DNA of 44,110 nucleotides. Source: Chloroflexi bacterium B3_Chlor (GTDB lineage Bacteria > Chloroflexota > Anaerolineae > UBA7937 > B3-Chlor). The stretch covers positions 1 through 44,110 of the forward strand of contig NJBK01000024.1 of assembly GCA_005223035.1 (NCBI GenBank), given 5' to 3'. A model generated the notes under the pieces. That model had not been told where the DNA came from, did no database searches, and worked only from the letters and a program-made list of their open reading frames with translations. A program made the translations under genes and the position numbers. Numbering within the stretch: position 1 is the first letter of the stretch; the number at the start of each line of letters is the position of its first letter. Below, piece after piece: positions 15,033 to 21,711 of this stretch.

Positions 15033-15976
15033 AGATCCAAGAGTTCTATGCCCGATCGCCCCTCACCTATTCCTTTGAGGTCTTCCCGCCCAAGACCGAC
15101 CGGGGGGTCCTCAAGCTTTACGATACCATCGCCGAACTCAAAGCCCTGGATCCCAGTTTTATTTCCGTCACCTTCGCCCCTGACCGGACCAACCGAGACA
15201 GGACTTTCCAGATTGCGGCTCATGTGAAGAAGAAGCTAGGCCTAGAGTCTATGTTCCACTTCACCTGCATCGGCGCCACCGAAGAGCAGATCATCCAGGA
15301 CCTTGACATGGCCCGTGCGCTGGACCTGGAGAACATCCTAGCCCTTCGCGGAGACCGGCCAGAGGAAGCACCGTCCGCCCCAGTCAGGAACACCTTCCGC
15401 TATGCCTATCAACTGGTCCTTCTCATCAAAGATCGCTACGACTTCGGCATGGGGGTGGCCGGTCACCCAGAGGGGCACATCGAGTGCCAGGACAAAGAGC
15501 AGGATCTGCAACACCTCAAGGAGAAAGTGGACGCCGGCGGCGAGTTCGTGATCACCCAAATCTTCTTCGACAACGGCTACTACTACGACTTTGTGGAGCG
15601 CGCCCAAAGGATAGGAATCAGCGTTCCCATCATCCCCGGCATCTTGCCCATCCTCAACCTGACCCAGGTGAAACGCTTTGCGGCCCTCGCAGGGGCTACC
15701 ATCCCGCCTAACCTGGCGCGTCACCTGGAGCGCCTGGGCGATAACGACGCCGCGGTGCGAAAACTGGGCATCGACTACGCCACTCAGCAATGTCTCGGAC
15801 TCTTGGAACAAGGCGTGCCGGGGATTCACTTCTACTGCCTGAACCGTTCCGCTTCGGTCAAAGCGATTTTCAAGAACCTGGGCCCTCGCTGGTTCTCCGG
15901 CAACGGCAACGAGGAGATTTCGAAGGAGAAAGTTGAGGTGGAGATGGTGAAAGATCAGGTGTATGGTGTGGAGTGA
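15029..15976 (+). CDS. metF: Methylenetetrahydrofolate reductase
   Basis: A 315-residue MetF-type flavoenzyme that reduces 5,10-methylene-THF to 5-methyl-THF. It shows the N-terminal FEVFPPKT (16-23, with the catalytic Glu), FISVTFAPDR, FHFTCIGATEEQI, LALRGDRPEE, VAGHPEGH, FVITQIFFDNGYYYDF, VPIIPGILPI and a C-terminal GIHFYCLNRSA. The family normally ends shortly after this last strand. Here about 30 more residues follow, the last eleven of which are the decayed start of a YHS gene read in the same frame. ATG 15029 overlaps the HD gene's stop. It supplies methyl-THF for methionine synthesis or the Wood-Ljungdahl methyl branch; no pathway partner is visible. Confidence 0.93.
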   Translation: MKIQEFYARSPLTYSFEVFPPKTDRGVLKLYDTIAELKALDPSFISVTFAPDRTNRDRTFQIAAHVKKKLGLESMFHFTCIGATEEQIIQDLDMARALDLENILALRGDRPEEAPSAPVRNTFRYAYQLVLLIKDRYDFGMGVAGHPEGHIECQDKEQDLQHLKEKVDAGGEFVITQIFFDNGYYYDFVERAQRIGISVPIIPGILPILNLTQVKRFAALAGATIPPNLARHLERLGDNDAAVRKLGIDYATQQCLGLLEQGVPGIHFYCLNRSASVKAIFKNLGPRWFSGNGNEEISKEKVEVEMVKDQVYGVE

Positions 15977-16099
15977 GAGGAGGGGAGAGCCGCCGGACTG
16001 CACGAACACAAGGGCGCGATCTACTACTTCTGCTCTGAGGTCTGTCGCAACAGGTTCAAGGAAGACCCAAAGAAACACCGTGGGCTGGTGGCTAGCTGA
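15944..16099 (+). pseudogene. Broken YHS-domain gene fused to the metF frame
   Basis: ATG 15944, preceded by GAGGTGGAG, reads MVKDQVYGVE, then TGA (15974-15976, now the metF stop), then in the same frame EEGRAAGLHEHKGAIYYFCS, EVCRNRF, KEDPKKH, ending at TGA 16097-16099. An intact YHS would read DPVCGM. Here Pro is Gln, the metal-binding Cys is Tyr, Met is Val, and a stop follows, while the second half with YYFCSEVC is perfectly preserved. Upstream, the metF frame runs straight into it, so the original metF stop has been lost or the two genes were joined. Confidence 0.7.
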
Positions 16100-16208
16100 G
16101 ATGTTGGGCTGCTGGGGAAAAGAACTCTCCCATCATGCCCGGGGAGCCGACACAGGATCTTTGGAGCAGTTACACAACGGAGGTCGCAATAGGACACGCT
16201 TGTTACTT

Positions 16209-16298
16209 ATGAATATCGCTCTGCTCTTGGCTGTCGTCGAACTGGGCATCCTTCTGGCCTACGCGGTTTGGATACACCAGTGCCCGAGACAGAACTGA
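16209..16298 (+). CDS. Possible 29-residue single-helix membrane peptide
   Basis: ATG 16209 to TGA 16296-16298 encodes a single hydrophobic helix (ALLLAVVELGILLAYAVWI) ending in HQCPRQN. GGAGGT occurs 25 bases upstream, which would suit a start at the in-frame TTG 16200 better than the ATG. It lies just before the CcmH-like/DUF1573 gene and on the same strand. It resembles no family I can name, and chance occurrence cannot be excluded. Confidence 0.3.
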   Translation: MNIALLLAVVELGILLAYAVWIHQCPRQN

Positions 16299-16323
16299 AG
16301 GAGTTTGATAAGGAGGTAGATCT

Positions 16324-17178
16324 TTGGAAACGAACACGCAAGGTACGAGCGACAAGCCCGTTGTGACCCAAGGCAAGACGACCTGGGGTTTCCTCACGGC
16401 TGTTCTCGGCCTCCTCGTCGTAGGGTTGGCAGCCGGGTTATTCATCTTCGGGCCGCAGATAAGCGCAGAGGGGACACTTGCCTCCGGCACCACCCCCACG
16501 GAGGCTGGTGCTGTTCCATCACTGACTGACCCCACGGCGGGCAGTGCCCAGGTGACCACCAGGGTGTACGAGGCATTCGAGTGTCCCTGCTGTGGGAAGG
16601 ACATTGGCTCCTGCAGTTGCGGTATGGCCGAGGAGCGGCGGGGCTTTATTGATGAGCAGGTGGCCCAGGGCGCCACGCAAAGTCAGGTCTACCGGGCCAT
16701 GCTACAGAGGTATGGAACCGAGGCCTTCTTCGACAGGGCGCTGGCTTCTCAGGTGCGGACCGACCTGCTGGCGGAGTTGCCAGCCGAGCGGCCCGTGCTG
16801 GTGGTCGAGCCGTCCGAGCTGGACCTGGGAATGGTCTCTATTTCGGACAGGCAGATCAGCGCCAGCTTCGCCGTGCGTAATGCTGGGCAGAGCGATTTGA
16901 CGATCACCGGCATGGAGACTACCTGCGGGTGCACGACCGCGGTGCTCGAGACTTCTGAGGGGACCAGCCCCGTCTTCGGCGGCGGTCCCACCGAGGACCG
17001 GTCTGACTGGTCGGCGGTGCTGGCACCCGGTGAAGAGGCGCTGCTGGTAGCTACTTTCGATCTGATGTTCCACGGCCCAGATGCGACGGGGAGGTTCCAG
17101 CGAGGGATCTCCGTCATCTCAGACGATCCCCTGAACTCCAGGATAGGCGTCTCCTTGGTCGTCGAGGTGACCAAGTAG
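16324..17178 (+). CDS. Membrane-anchored CcmH-like plus DUF1573 fusion protein
   Basis: A 284-residue protein with an N-terminal membrane helix (about 22-43). Next is a Cys-rich segment (CPCC at 87-90, CSC at 97-99) followed by the helices AEERRGFIDEQVAQGATQSQ and YRAMLQRYGTEAFF, which resembles the CcmH/NrfF thiol domain of cytochrome c maturation. The second half (about 160-284) is a DUF1573 Ig-like domain with VEPSELDLGMVSI, FAVRNAGQSDLTI and TTCGCTT (CGC 201-203). It starts at TTG 16324, supported by AAGGAGG at 16310-16316 with 7-base spacing. Both halves are thiol-bearing and extracytoplasmic, so a redox or apocytochrome/metal-handling role is likely. It ends against the 3' end of the truncated CPBP gene. 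Confidence 0.75.
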   Translation: METNTQGTSDKPVVTQGKTTWGFLTAVLGLLVVGLAAGLFIFGPQISAEGTLASGTTPTEAGAVPSLTDPTAGSAQVTTRVYEAFECPCCGKDIGSCSCGMAEERRGFIDEQVAQGATQSQVYRAMLQRYGTEAFFDRALASQVRTDLLAELPAERPVLVVEPSELDLGMVSISDRQISASFAVRNAGQSDLTITGMETTCGCTTAVLETSEGTSPVFGGGPTEDRSDWSAVLAPGEEALLVATFDLMFHGPDATGRFQRGISVISDDPLNSRIGVSLVVEVTK

Positions 17179-17563
17179 AGAAACCGGAGCGATGGCAACG
17201 ATCCATCACCTGCCCGATGCCCGTCGCGACTGAACTCGATCCTCTGAAGACAGTACCTCGGAAGGTCAACTCCTCGGAGAAGGAGACTAGGAGGGCGAAA
17301 AGGAGGTTGACCGGGACAGCGACGAAGAGCATCTGATCCCTCGTGAGGGAGGTTAGCACGTGCCAACCGGCCGCAGACTGCACCGCTAGCACTGTGACGG
17401 CCATCAGCGCCCCGATGAGCAAGCCCAAGCCCAGGTCTCGAAGCCACGGGCCACGACGGCGGAAGCCAAGGTCGAGGATGGGCCGTCTCTCGAGTTTCCA
17501 CAGCACCACTGCCAGCCCTGGCAGAATGAGCTGCCCCAGATAGCGGACCAACAGTCCACTCAT
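17114..17563 (-). pseudogene. Truncated CPBP/CAAX-type intramembrane protease
   Basis: From ATG 17563 the frame encodes membrane helices (YLGQLILPGLAVVLW, LGLGLLIGALMAVTVLAVQ, FVAVPVNLLFALLV) and then SFSEELTFRGTVFRG, the EExxxR motif of CPBP proteases. Directly after this the sequence loses all family character and the open frame runs antisense into the 3' end of the DUF1573 gene. The later conserved motifs (FxxxH and HxxxN/D) that complete the metal site are absent in every frame checked by eye. It is therefore the front half of a protease gene, probably cut when the neighbouring segment was inserted or deleted. Confidence 0.6.
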
Positions 17564-17597
17564 GGAACCTGTTTCTGCACTCTCGTAGCGGTGGAGG

Positions 17598-18080
17598 TCA
17601 TTTGCCCTTGTCTGGCGGGTACACGACGTCTTCGGGCACGACGAAGTGTCTGAGCACTCTGTATGCTTCCTCCGGCTCGACCCGATAGTAGCTACGGGGG
17701 CTCTCAAAGAAGCGGTGGGCTGAGACCAGGTGAGGCATCAACGAGGGGAGGAACAGTTCCTCGTCGGTGACGTTGTCAATGATCAGCAGTTCGCCGTGAC
17801 CACCTTCTCCCTTGCATAGAGGGCACCATACCATCATGCGATAGTAGGCGCTGGAGACGGTGAACTGATCGTAAGTAAACGCCTTGCAGTAGTGCTCCTC
17901 CTGGCGGGATACCTCCACCGCCCAGGCCATCTTGCGAGCCAGTTCCTGGGGATCTATCCCCAGCCTCGACATGGTGGCCTCGTCGCGAGCGATGATCTCC
18001 CCGGGATCCTCATCCTCCAGCCAGAACTCCGTGCTCAAGTCCGCTCTGTCCCGACGGGCGCGGGGTGGGATGTACTCCAT
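17598..18080 (-). CDS. Uncharacterised protein with possible C2H2-type zinc site
   Basis: A 160-residue, mostly acidic soluble protein that I cannot assign to a named family. It has WCPLC (Cys86, Cys89), GEGGHGE (His95) and PHLVSAHRFF (His117, His122). The C-x2-C ... H-x4-H spacing could form one zinc site. It ends in YYRVEPEEAYRVLRHFVVP, reminiscent of small bacterial proteins with an H-L-x4-H-x-F-F segment. ATG 18080 follows GGCGAGGACAC; a GTG ten codons earlier is less convincing. It lies downstream of the T/P-linker protein on the same strand with a gap of about 60 bases, and may share its transcript. Confidence 0.6.
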   Translation of the reverse strand: MEYIPPRARRDRADLSTEFWLEDEDPGEIIARDEATMSRLGIDPQELARKMAWAVEVSRQEEHYCKAFTYDQFTVSSAYYRMMVWCPLCKGEGGHGELLIIDNVTDEELFLPSLMPHLVSAHRFFESPRSYYRVEPEEAYRVLRHFVVPEDVVYPPDKGK

Positions 18081-18141
18081 GTGTCCTCGCCTGTCCCCTT
18101 CGCCGTTCACGTAGGAACTGCTCGCTCGGCTCCGCTGGCGA

Positions 18142-18855
18142 TCATTGCCGTTTGAAGACGATGTTGGTTATCTGGCCTGTTAGACCACAACCGGCGTAGT
18201 GTATCACCAAGGGCTCGGACAAGGGGGTCGGATCTCCCTCACTGAGCACGATCTGCAGCGTAAAGTCGGTGGTCACGCGGGGATCGAAGCCAGCCTGGCC
18301 GTACCCGTACGTGAATTTCCACTCTCCCCGGCGCCACGTTTTTTCAAGGTCCCCACTGATCTCGAAGAAAGATTCACCCCAGCGGTCCCAGCGCACGGTC
18401 ACCCCATTCAACGGCGCGCCGCTGGCGTCGTGGACCCAACCCTGCAGGTATTGGCGGACGCAGTTCTCTTCTTCAACCCTGCTTCCTTCCTTGTAGTAGA
18501 AAGGTAAGCCGACGGTCGGGGTCGGCGAGGGCACCGGTGTGGGGGCTTCACCAGGCGTGGTGGTGACCGTAGGCATGGGAGTGGTAGTTGGTCGCGAGGG
18601 TTCGGGGCTCAAGATGATGACGGCGTAGGTTGGGGTGGCCGACGGCTCAGCGGGTGTTCTCGTGGGTATAGATGCGATGCCCAGCGAAGGCGAGGACTCG
18701 ATGGAGGGTTCAAGGGTGGCGTGGGGTGGCAACCCGCCCGACTCCCTCGCGGGCATGATGACCAGCAAGGTGAAGATCAAGCCGCAGCAGAACGCGACCA
18801 AGGAACCTCCCACTATCCCACCGATGATCGCGGCGAGCCTGCCCTTAGATTTCAT
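18142..18855 (-). CDS. Surface protein: membrane anchor, Thr/Pro linker, beta domain
   Basis: A 237-residue protein with a membrane anchor (about 8-34) and a Thr/Pro/Ser-rich linker of about 80 residues (TRTPAEPSATP, TTTPMPTVTTTPGEAPTPV). Its extracellular domain of about 110 residues contains CVRQYLQGWVHDASGAPLNG and HYAGCGLTGQI. GWVHDASGAPLNGVTV is typical of carboxypeptidase regulatory-like (CarboxypepD_reg) beta-sandwich domains. The two Cys may form a disulfide. Architectures like this are common in Anaerolineae-type Chloroflexota. GAGGTGA precedes ATG 18855, which lies only 3 bases after the stop of the upstream TPR protein, so the two genes form an operon. Confidence 0.75.
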   Translation of the reverse strand: MKSKGRLAAIIGGIVGGSLVAFCCGLIFTLLVIMPARESGGLPPHATLEPSIESSPSLGIASIPTRTPAEPSATPTYAVIILSPEPSRPTTTPMPTVTTTPGEAPTPVPSPTPTVGLPFYYKEGSRVEEENCVRQYLQGWVHDASGAPLNGVTVRWDRWGESFFEISGDLEKTWRRGEWKFTYGYGQAGFDPRVTTDFTLQIVLSEGDPTPLSEPLVIHYAGCGLTGQITNIVFKRQ

Positions 18856-18858
18856 TTG

Positions 18859-19608
18859 TCACCTCAGCGGGATACCGGCATATGTTAAAGCCGCGAGAAC
18901 CAGAATAAGGATCAATACCGCCAGCAGCACGTAGAGAAAGACCATCGCGAAGCTTGTGGGAGGTCGCTGCTCCCCCATCGGCTCTTTCACCGTCGGCCTC
19001 CTGGCGCTGGGACGGCCGGAAGCCTTCGCCGTCGGAGGCATTGTCGGCACCGGCGGCGTTTCCTTCAGAGTCATCACCCTCGTCTGGCTGGCCTTGAGGC
19101 GGTCAATCGCTTCCTTGGCCTCCTTGATTTTCTTGGCCGCCTCTCGTCCGGCTCCCACTTCCCTTCTCTGGGCGAGCAAATGGCGCAGGCCCTCTCTCGC
19201 CAGTTCGTGGTGGGGGTTGATGGTCAACACGTTTTCCAGGCAGACGATTCGTTCGTCTATCCCCTCTACCGCACCACTCAGCCATAGCCAGGCTTTTTCG
19301 TTCCGATCGTCGAGGTCAATCACCTGATGTAGCAGTTCTTTGGCGTCTTTGAGCCTCTGCTCCTTGGCGGCATCCACGCCTGCTGTCAACAGTCTGGCAA
19401 CCACGGCGCGGGGGTCATAACCTTCGTAGCGGCATCGGCAGGGCGGGGTGAGACAATCCTTTACCGGTATCGGAGGCGCTTCCATGGGATCAAATGTGCG
19501 ACCTTGCAGTTTTCGACAGGCGCGGCAGGCATCAGGATAGGCCACGAACATGACCTTCAGGCCTTGCTCAGCCAGCGCGCTCAGCATCTCCTGGACATTC
19601 CCGGCCAT
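18859..19608 (-). CDS. Tail-anchored TPR-like protein with N-terminal Cys-rich motif
   Basis: A 249-residue protein. Residues 20-65 hold five Cys in PDACRACRKLQGRTFD and DCLTPPCRCRYEGYDP, a pattern like the C-terminal metal motif of phage Mu gpF-type head proteins (C-x2-C ... CRC). Residues about 70-145 look like tetratricopeptide helices (AKEQRLKDAKELLHQVIDLD, NEKAWLWLSGAVEG). A charged helix and a Pro/Arg linker follow, and the last 30 residues are one membrane helix with a 4-residue tail, so it is probably tail-anchored. The promoter at 19641-19669 would start RNA near 19634. The leader then carries GGAGAGG about 12 bases before ATG 19608, which favours it (or GTG 19611) over GTG 19629. 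Function unknown. Confidence 0.65.
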   Translation of the reverse strand: MAGNVQEMLSALAEQGLKVMFVAYPDACRACRKLQGRTFDPMEAPPIPVKDCLTPPCRCRYEGYDPRAVVARLLTAGVDAAKEQRLKDAKELLHQVIDLDDRNEKAWLWLSGAVEGIDERIVCLENVLTINPHHELAREGLRHLLAQRREVGAGREAAKKIKEAKEAIDRLKASQTRVMTLKETPPVPTMPPTAKASGRPSARRPTVKEPMGEQRPPTSFAMVFLYVLLAVLILILVLAALTYAGIPLR

Positions 19609-19640
19609 CACCGGTCGAAACCTCTCCACCTGTTGACTTC

Positions 19641-19669
19641 ATTATAGCAATGTGCACAGAGGTTGGCAA
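19641..19669 (-). promoter_or_regulatory. Near-consensus sigma-70 promoter
   Basis: On the minus strand TTGCCA (19669-19664) and TATAAT (19646-19641) are separated by exactly 17 bases. It points at the TPR-like gene and probably drives the three-gene set down to about 17598. Confidence 0.8.
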
Positions 19670-19675
19670 GACCGA

Positions 19676-21034
19676 CTAGCCTCCTGCGATGAAGGCCATT
19701 TCTTGCACAATCTTGAGAATGGGGTCCACCACCAGTCCAGGAGCCAGCCCGAGGAGCAAGCACAGCGCGGCCAACGACAGGGTCATGACTGTCACGAGCA
19801 GGGGTTCCCGTTCCGCTTTCAACTCCGGCGAAGGCTGAAGCATCAGGGACAGCGATCTCACATATCCCAATACCACACCGGCCCCAGCCAGCAGCAGGGC
19901 CCCCGAGTACAGAAGATTGTCTCCAGGGAGGGAGCGATACACAAGCCAGCGGGTGGCGAAGCCATTGAATAGGGGGAAACCACCCAGGGCGAGACCGCCT
20001 ACGATGTAGCCCACGATGCTTCCTGGCGTCCTCCTTAGGGCCTCTCGCAATGTGGAAACAGAGCCGTCCTTGTGGTATGTGCGTAGCGTTCCCAGACTCA
20101 TGGCTAGCAGCAGCACCAGCAGAGAGCGGTTGACGATGTGGGCAAGAGCACCGGTAGTGCTCGTCAGAGAGCCCGTTCCTAACCCTACCAAGACGAAGCC
20201 CATGTCGCTGATAGCAGCGTAGGCCATCAGGCGTCCTGGGTCCCGTTGGGCGAAGGCTAACACCCCTGCCACCAGCGCCGTCAACAAGCCGGATGTCGAG
20301 ATCACTAACAGCACCGGTGAACCTGTGGTTAACCAGAGATGGCTGTTGAGCACACCCAGCAGAAGGGCCAGGACTACCGGGTTGAAGATACAGATGAGCG
20401 AAGCACTCGCGGCGAAGGGGGCCCCCTCGGCTACTGTGGGTAACCAGGAGTGAAAGGGTGCCGCTGCCAGTAGGATGCCGAACCCCGCGGATAGGGCGAT
20501 GACTGTAAAACGAATCAGAAGGAGGTTGTCGGGATGCAGAGCGTAGCTCTCAGTCAGCCAGGACACCAGGAGCAGACACGGGATTGCCATTACGAGGGGG
20601 ACTACGTATCCGATGGCAGTCCCCACCGGGGCGGGACGTCTTCCGTGGATCATGAACACAAAGACGAGCGCTGCCATCTCCAATAGCAGGACCGCTATGA
20701 GGAAGGTGCGGATCATGATCGCTCCACTGAGGAGGCCCAGGATGGCCAAGAGAGAGGGTATGAACGCCCAGCCTTGAGGTATCTGCCACGCATATAGGAT
20801 CATGAGACTGGCCAGGCTCAAGAGGAAGATAAGCAGGAAGCCGCTGAGTTCGTCCAGCACAAGCTCACGTCCCAAGATGTATGCTGGTTCGCCCAGGGGT
20901 GCCTGGCTGCAAACCCCTATCAGTATCAACGTCGTCGCCAGTGAGACAAAAACGGCTGCACTCCAGTGGCGCCTCAGGAAGTAGACCGGTACTGCCACTG
21001 TCAAAGGGACGAAGATTAGGAGAATGAGGCTCAT
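19676..21034 (-). CDS. NuoN/NuoM-like proton-conducting membrane subunit
   Basis: A 452-residue polytopic membrane protein of the antiporter-like family shared by complex I (NuoL/M/N), Mrp antiporters and membrane hydrogenases. Recognisable parts are the helix 5-like AVLLLEMAALVFVFM with its Glu, and AAAPFHSWLPTVAEGAPFAA, which is the PFHxWLPxxxxxAP signature. Then come YAAISDMGFVLVGLG and ALAHIVNRSLLVLLLAMSLG with a conserved His, and GGFPLFNGFATRW. The lysine that normally lies five residues before PFH appears to be Leu. ATG 21034 overlaps the preceding stop (ATGA) and follows AAGGAAGG. It is the last gene of a three-gene membrane module. Confidence 0.82.
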   Translation of the reverse strand: MSLILLIFVPLTVAVPVYFLRRHWSAAVFVSLATTLILIGVCSQAPLGEPAYILGRELVLDELSGFLLIFLLSLASLMILYAWQIPQGWAFIPSLLAILGLLSGAIMIRTFLIAVLLLEMAALVFVFMIHGRRPAPVGTAIGYVVPLVMAIPCLLLVSWLTESYALHPDNLLLIRFTVIALSAGFGILLAAAPFHSWLPTVAEGAPFAASASLICIFNPVVLALLLGVLNSHLWLTTGSPVLLVISTSGLLTALVAGVLAFAQRDPGRLMAYAAISDMGFVLVGLGTGSLTSTTGALAHIVNRSLLVLLLAMSLGTLRTYHKDGSVSTLREALRRTPGSIVGYIVGGLALGGFPLFNGFATRWLVYRSLPGDNLLYSGALLLAGAGVVLGYVRSLSLMLQPSPELKAEREPLLVTVMTLSLAALCLLLGLAPGLVVDPILKIVQEMAFIAGG

Positions 21035-21702
21035 CTTCTGCCTTCCTTGACAATGACAGTCAGCTGAGCTGTAGTGAGGTAGGTTATGGCCAAAGCCATG
21101 AGGATATTGACGACGCCTAATAGTGCGGCCACGCTCAAGCTCTTCTCGAGAGTGGCGAAGAGAACTTCGAAGCCCGCCTGGAAGGTAAGGAGACCCAGGC
21201 CGACCTTGAAGGGATGTCTACTCAGGATGACAGTAAGCAGACCTATCCCTACTAACCAGTAGCAGGCTTGGGAGATGCCGTGTGGGTGGTCAACGAAGGG
21301 GTGTCTGGTGCCCAGGGCATAGCTCACCACTGCCGCTAGGAGGGCCAAGAGGAGGCGAAACCACAGGTTCATCGGAAAGATATCCAACACGGTGGCGACG
21401 GGGGCCAGTTCATGGTAGGCCCCCTTGATTATGGCTTCTCTTCCCCAATGCACGCGCCGCGCAGTGAGGTAGAGGATCACACAGACCATACCTCCTACGA
21501 TCACTTTGATCAGCGCCACTCGCAGGGGCATCACCCTAGCGAGAAGTAAGCTCACCAGGACATATTGAGCGAGCAAGGCCCAGAGACTGAGCCTCCAATC
21601 CTCAAGGACGATGATGACAGTAGCCGTGATGAGGAGTCCCAGCATGAGCTCAAGGTGTGAGAGGGAGGATAGGCTAACGAAAATGTCCTGCAGTACGTCC
21701 AT
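21031..21702 (-). CDS. HyfE-like membrane protein
   Basis: A 223-residue protein with about seven membrane helices. The part GIGLLTVILSRHPFKVGLGL, followed by LTFQAGFEVLFA, resembles the NuoK-like region of hydrogenase-4 subunit HyfE, whose length is similar. Position between two antiporter-like subunits supports this. The conserved acidic residue of the NuoK/HyfE helix (M-E-N-G in HyfE) seems to read FQAG. ATG 21702 has GAGAGG at 5-base spacing; GTG 21708 is too close to that site. It starts 9 bases after the upstream gene's stop and overlaps the next gene by 4 bases. Similarity is weak enough that 'uncharacterised subunit of the same complex' is a fair alternative. Confidence 0.6.
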   Translation of the reverse strand: MDVLQDIFVSLSSLSHLELMLGLLITATVIIVLEDWRLSLWALLAQYVLVSLLLARVMPLRVALIKVIVGGMVCVILYLTARRVHWGREAIIKGAYHELAPVATVLDIFPMNLWFRLLLALLAAVVSYALGTRHPFVDHPHGISQACYWLVGIGLLTVILSRHPFKVGLGLLTFQAGFEVLFATLEKSLSVAALLGVVNILMALAITYLTTAQLTVIVKEGRR

Positions 21703-21711
21703 TCTCACCTC

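Noticed and set aside
15974..15976. TGA at the metF / YHS junction as a second selenocysteine codon
   Set aside because: The position does not correspond to a Cys in YHS proteins, neighbouring conserved residues are also mutated, and no hairpin follows at SECIS distance.
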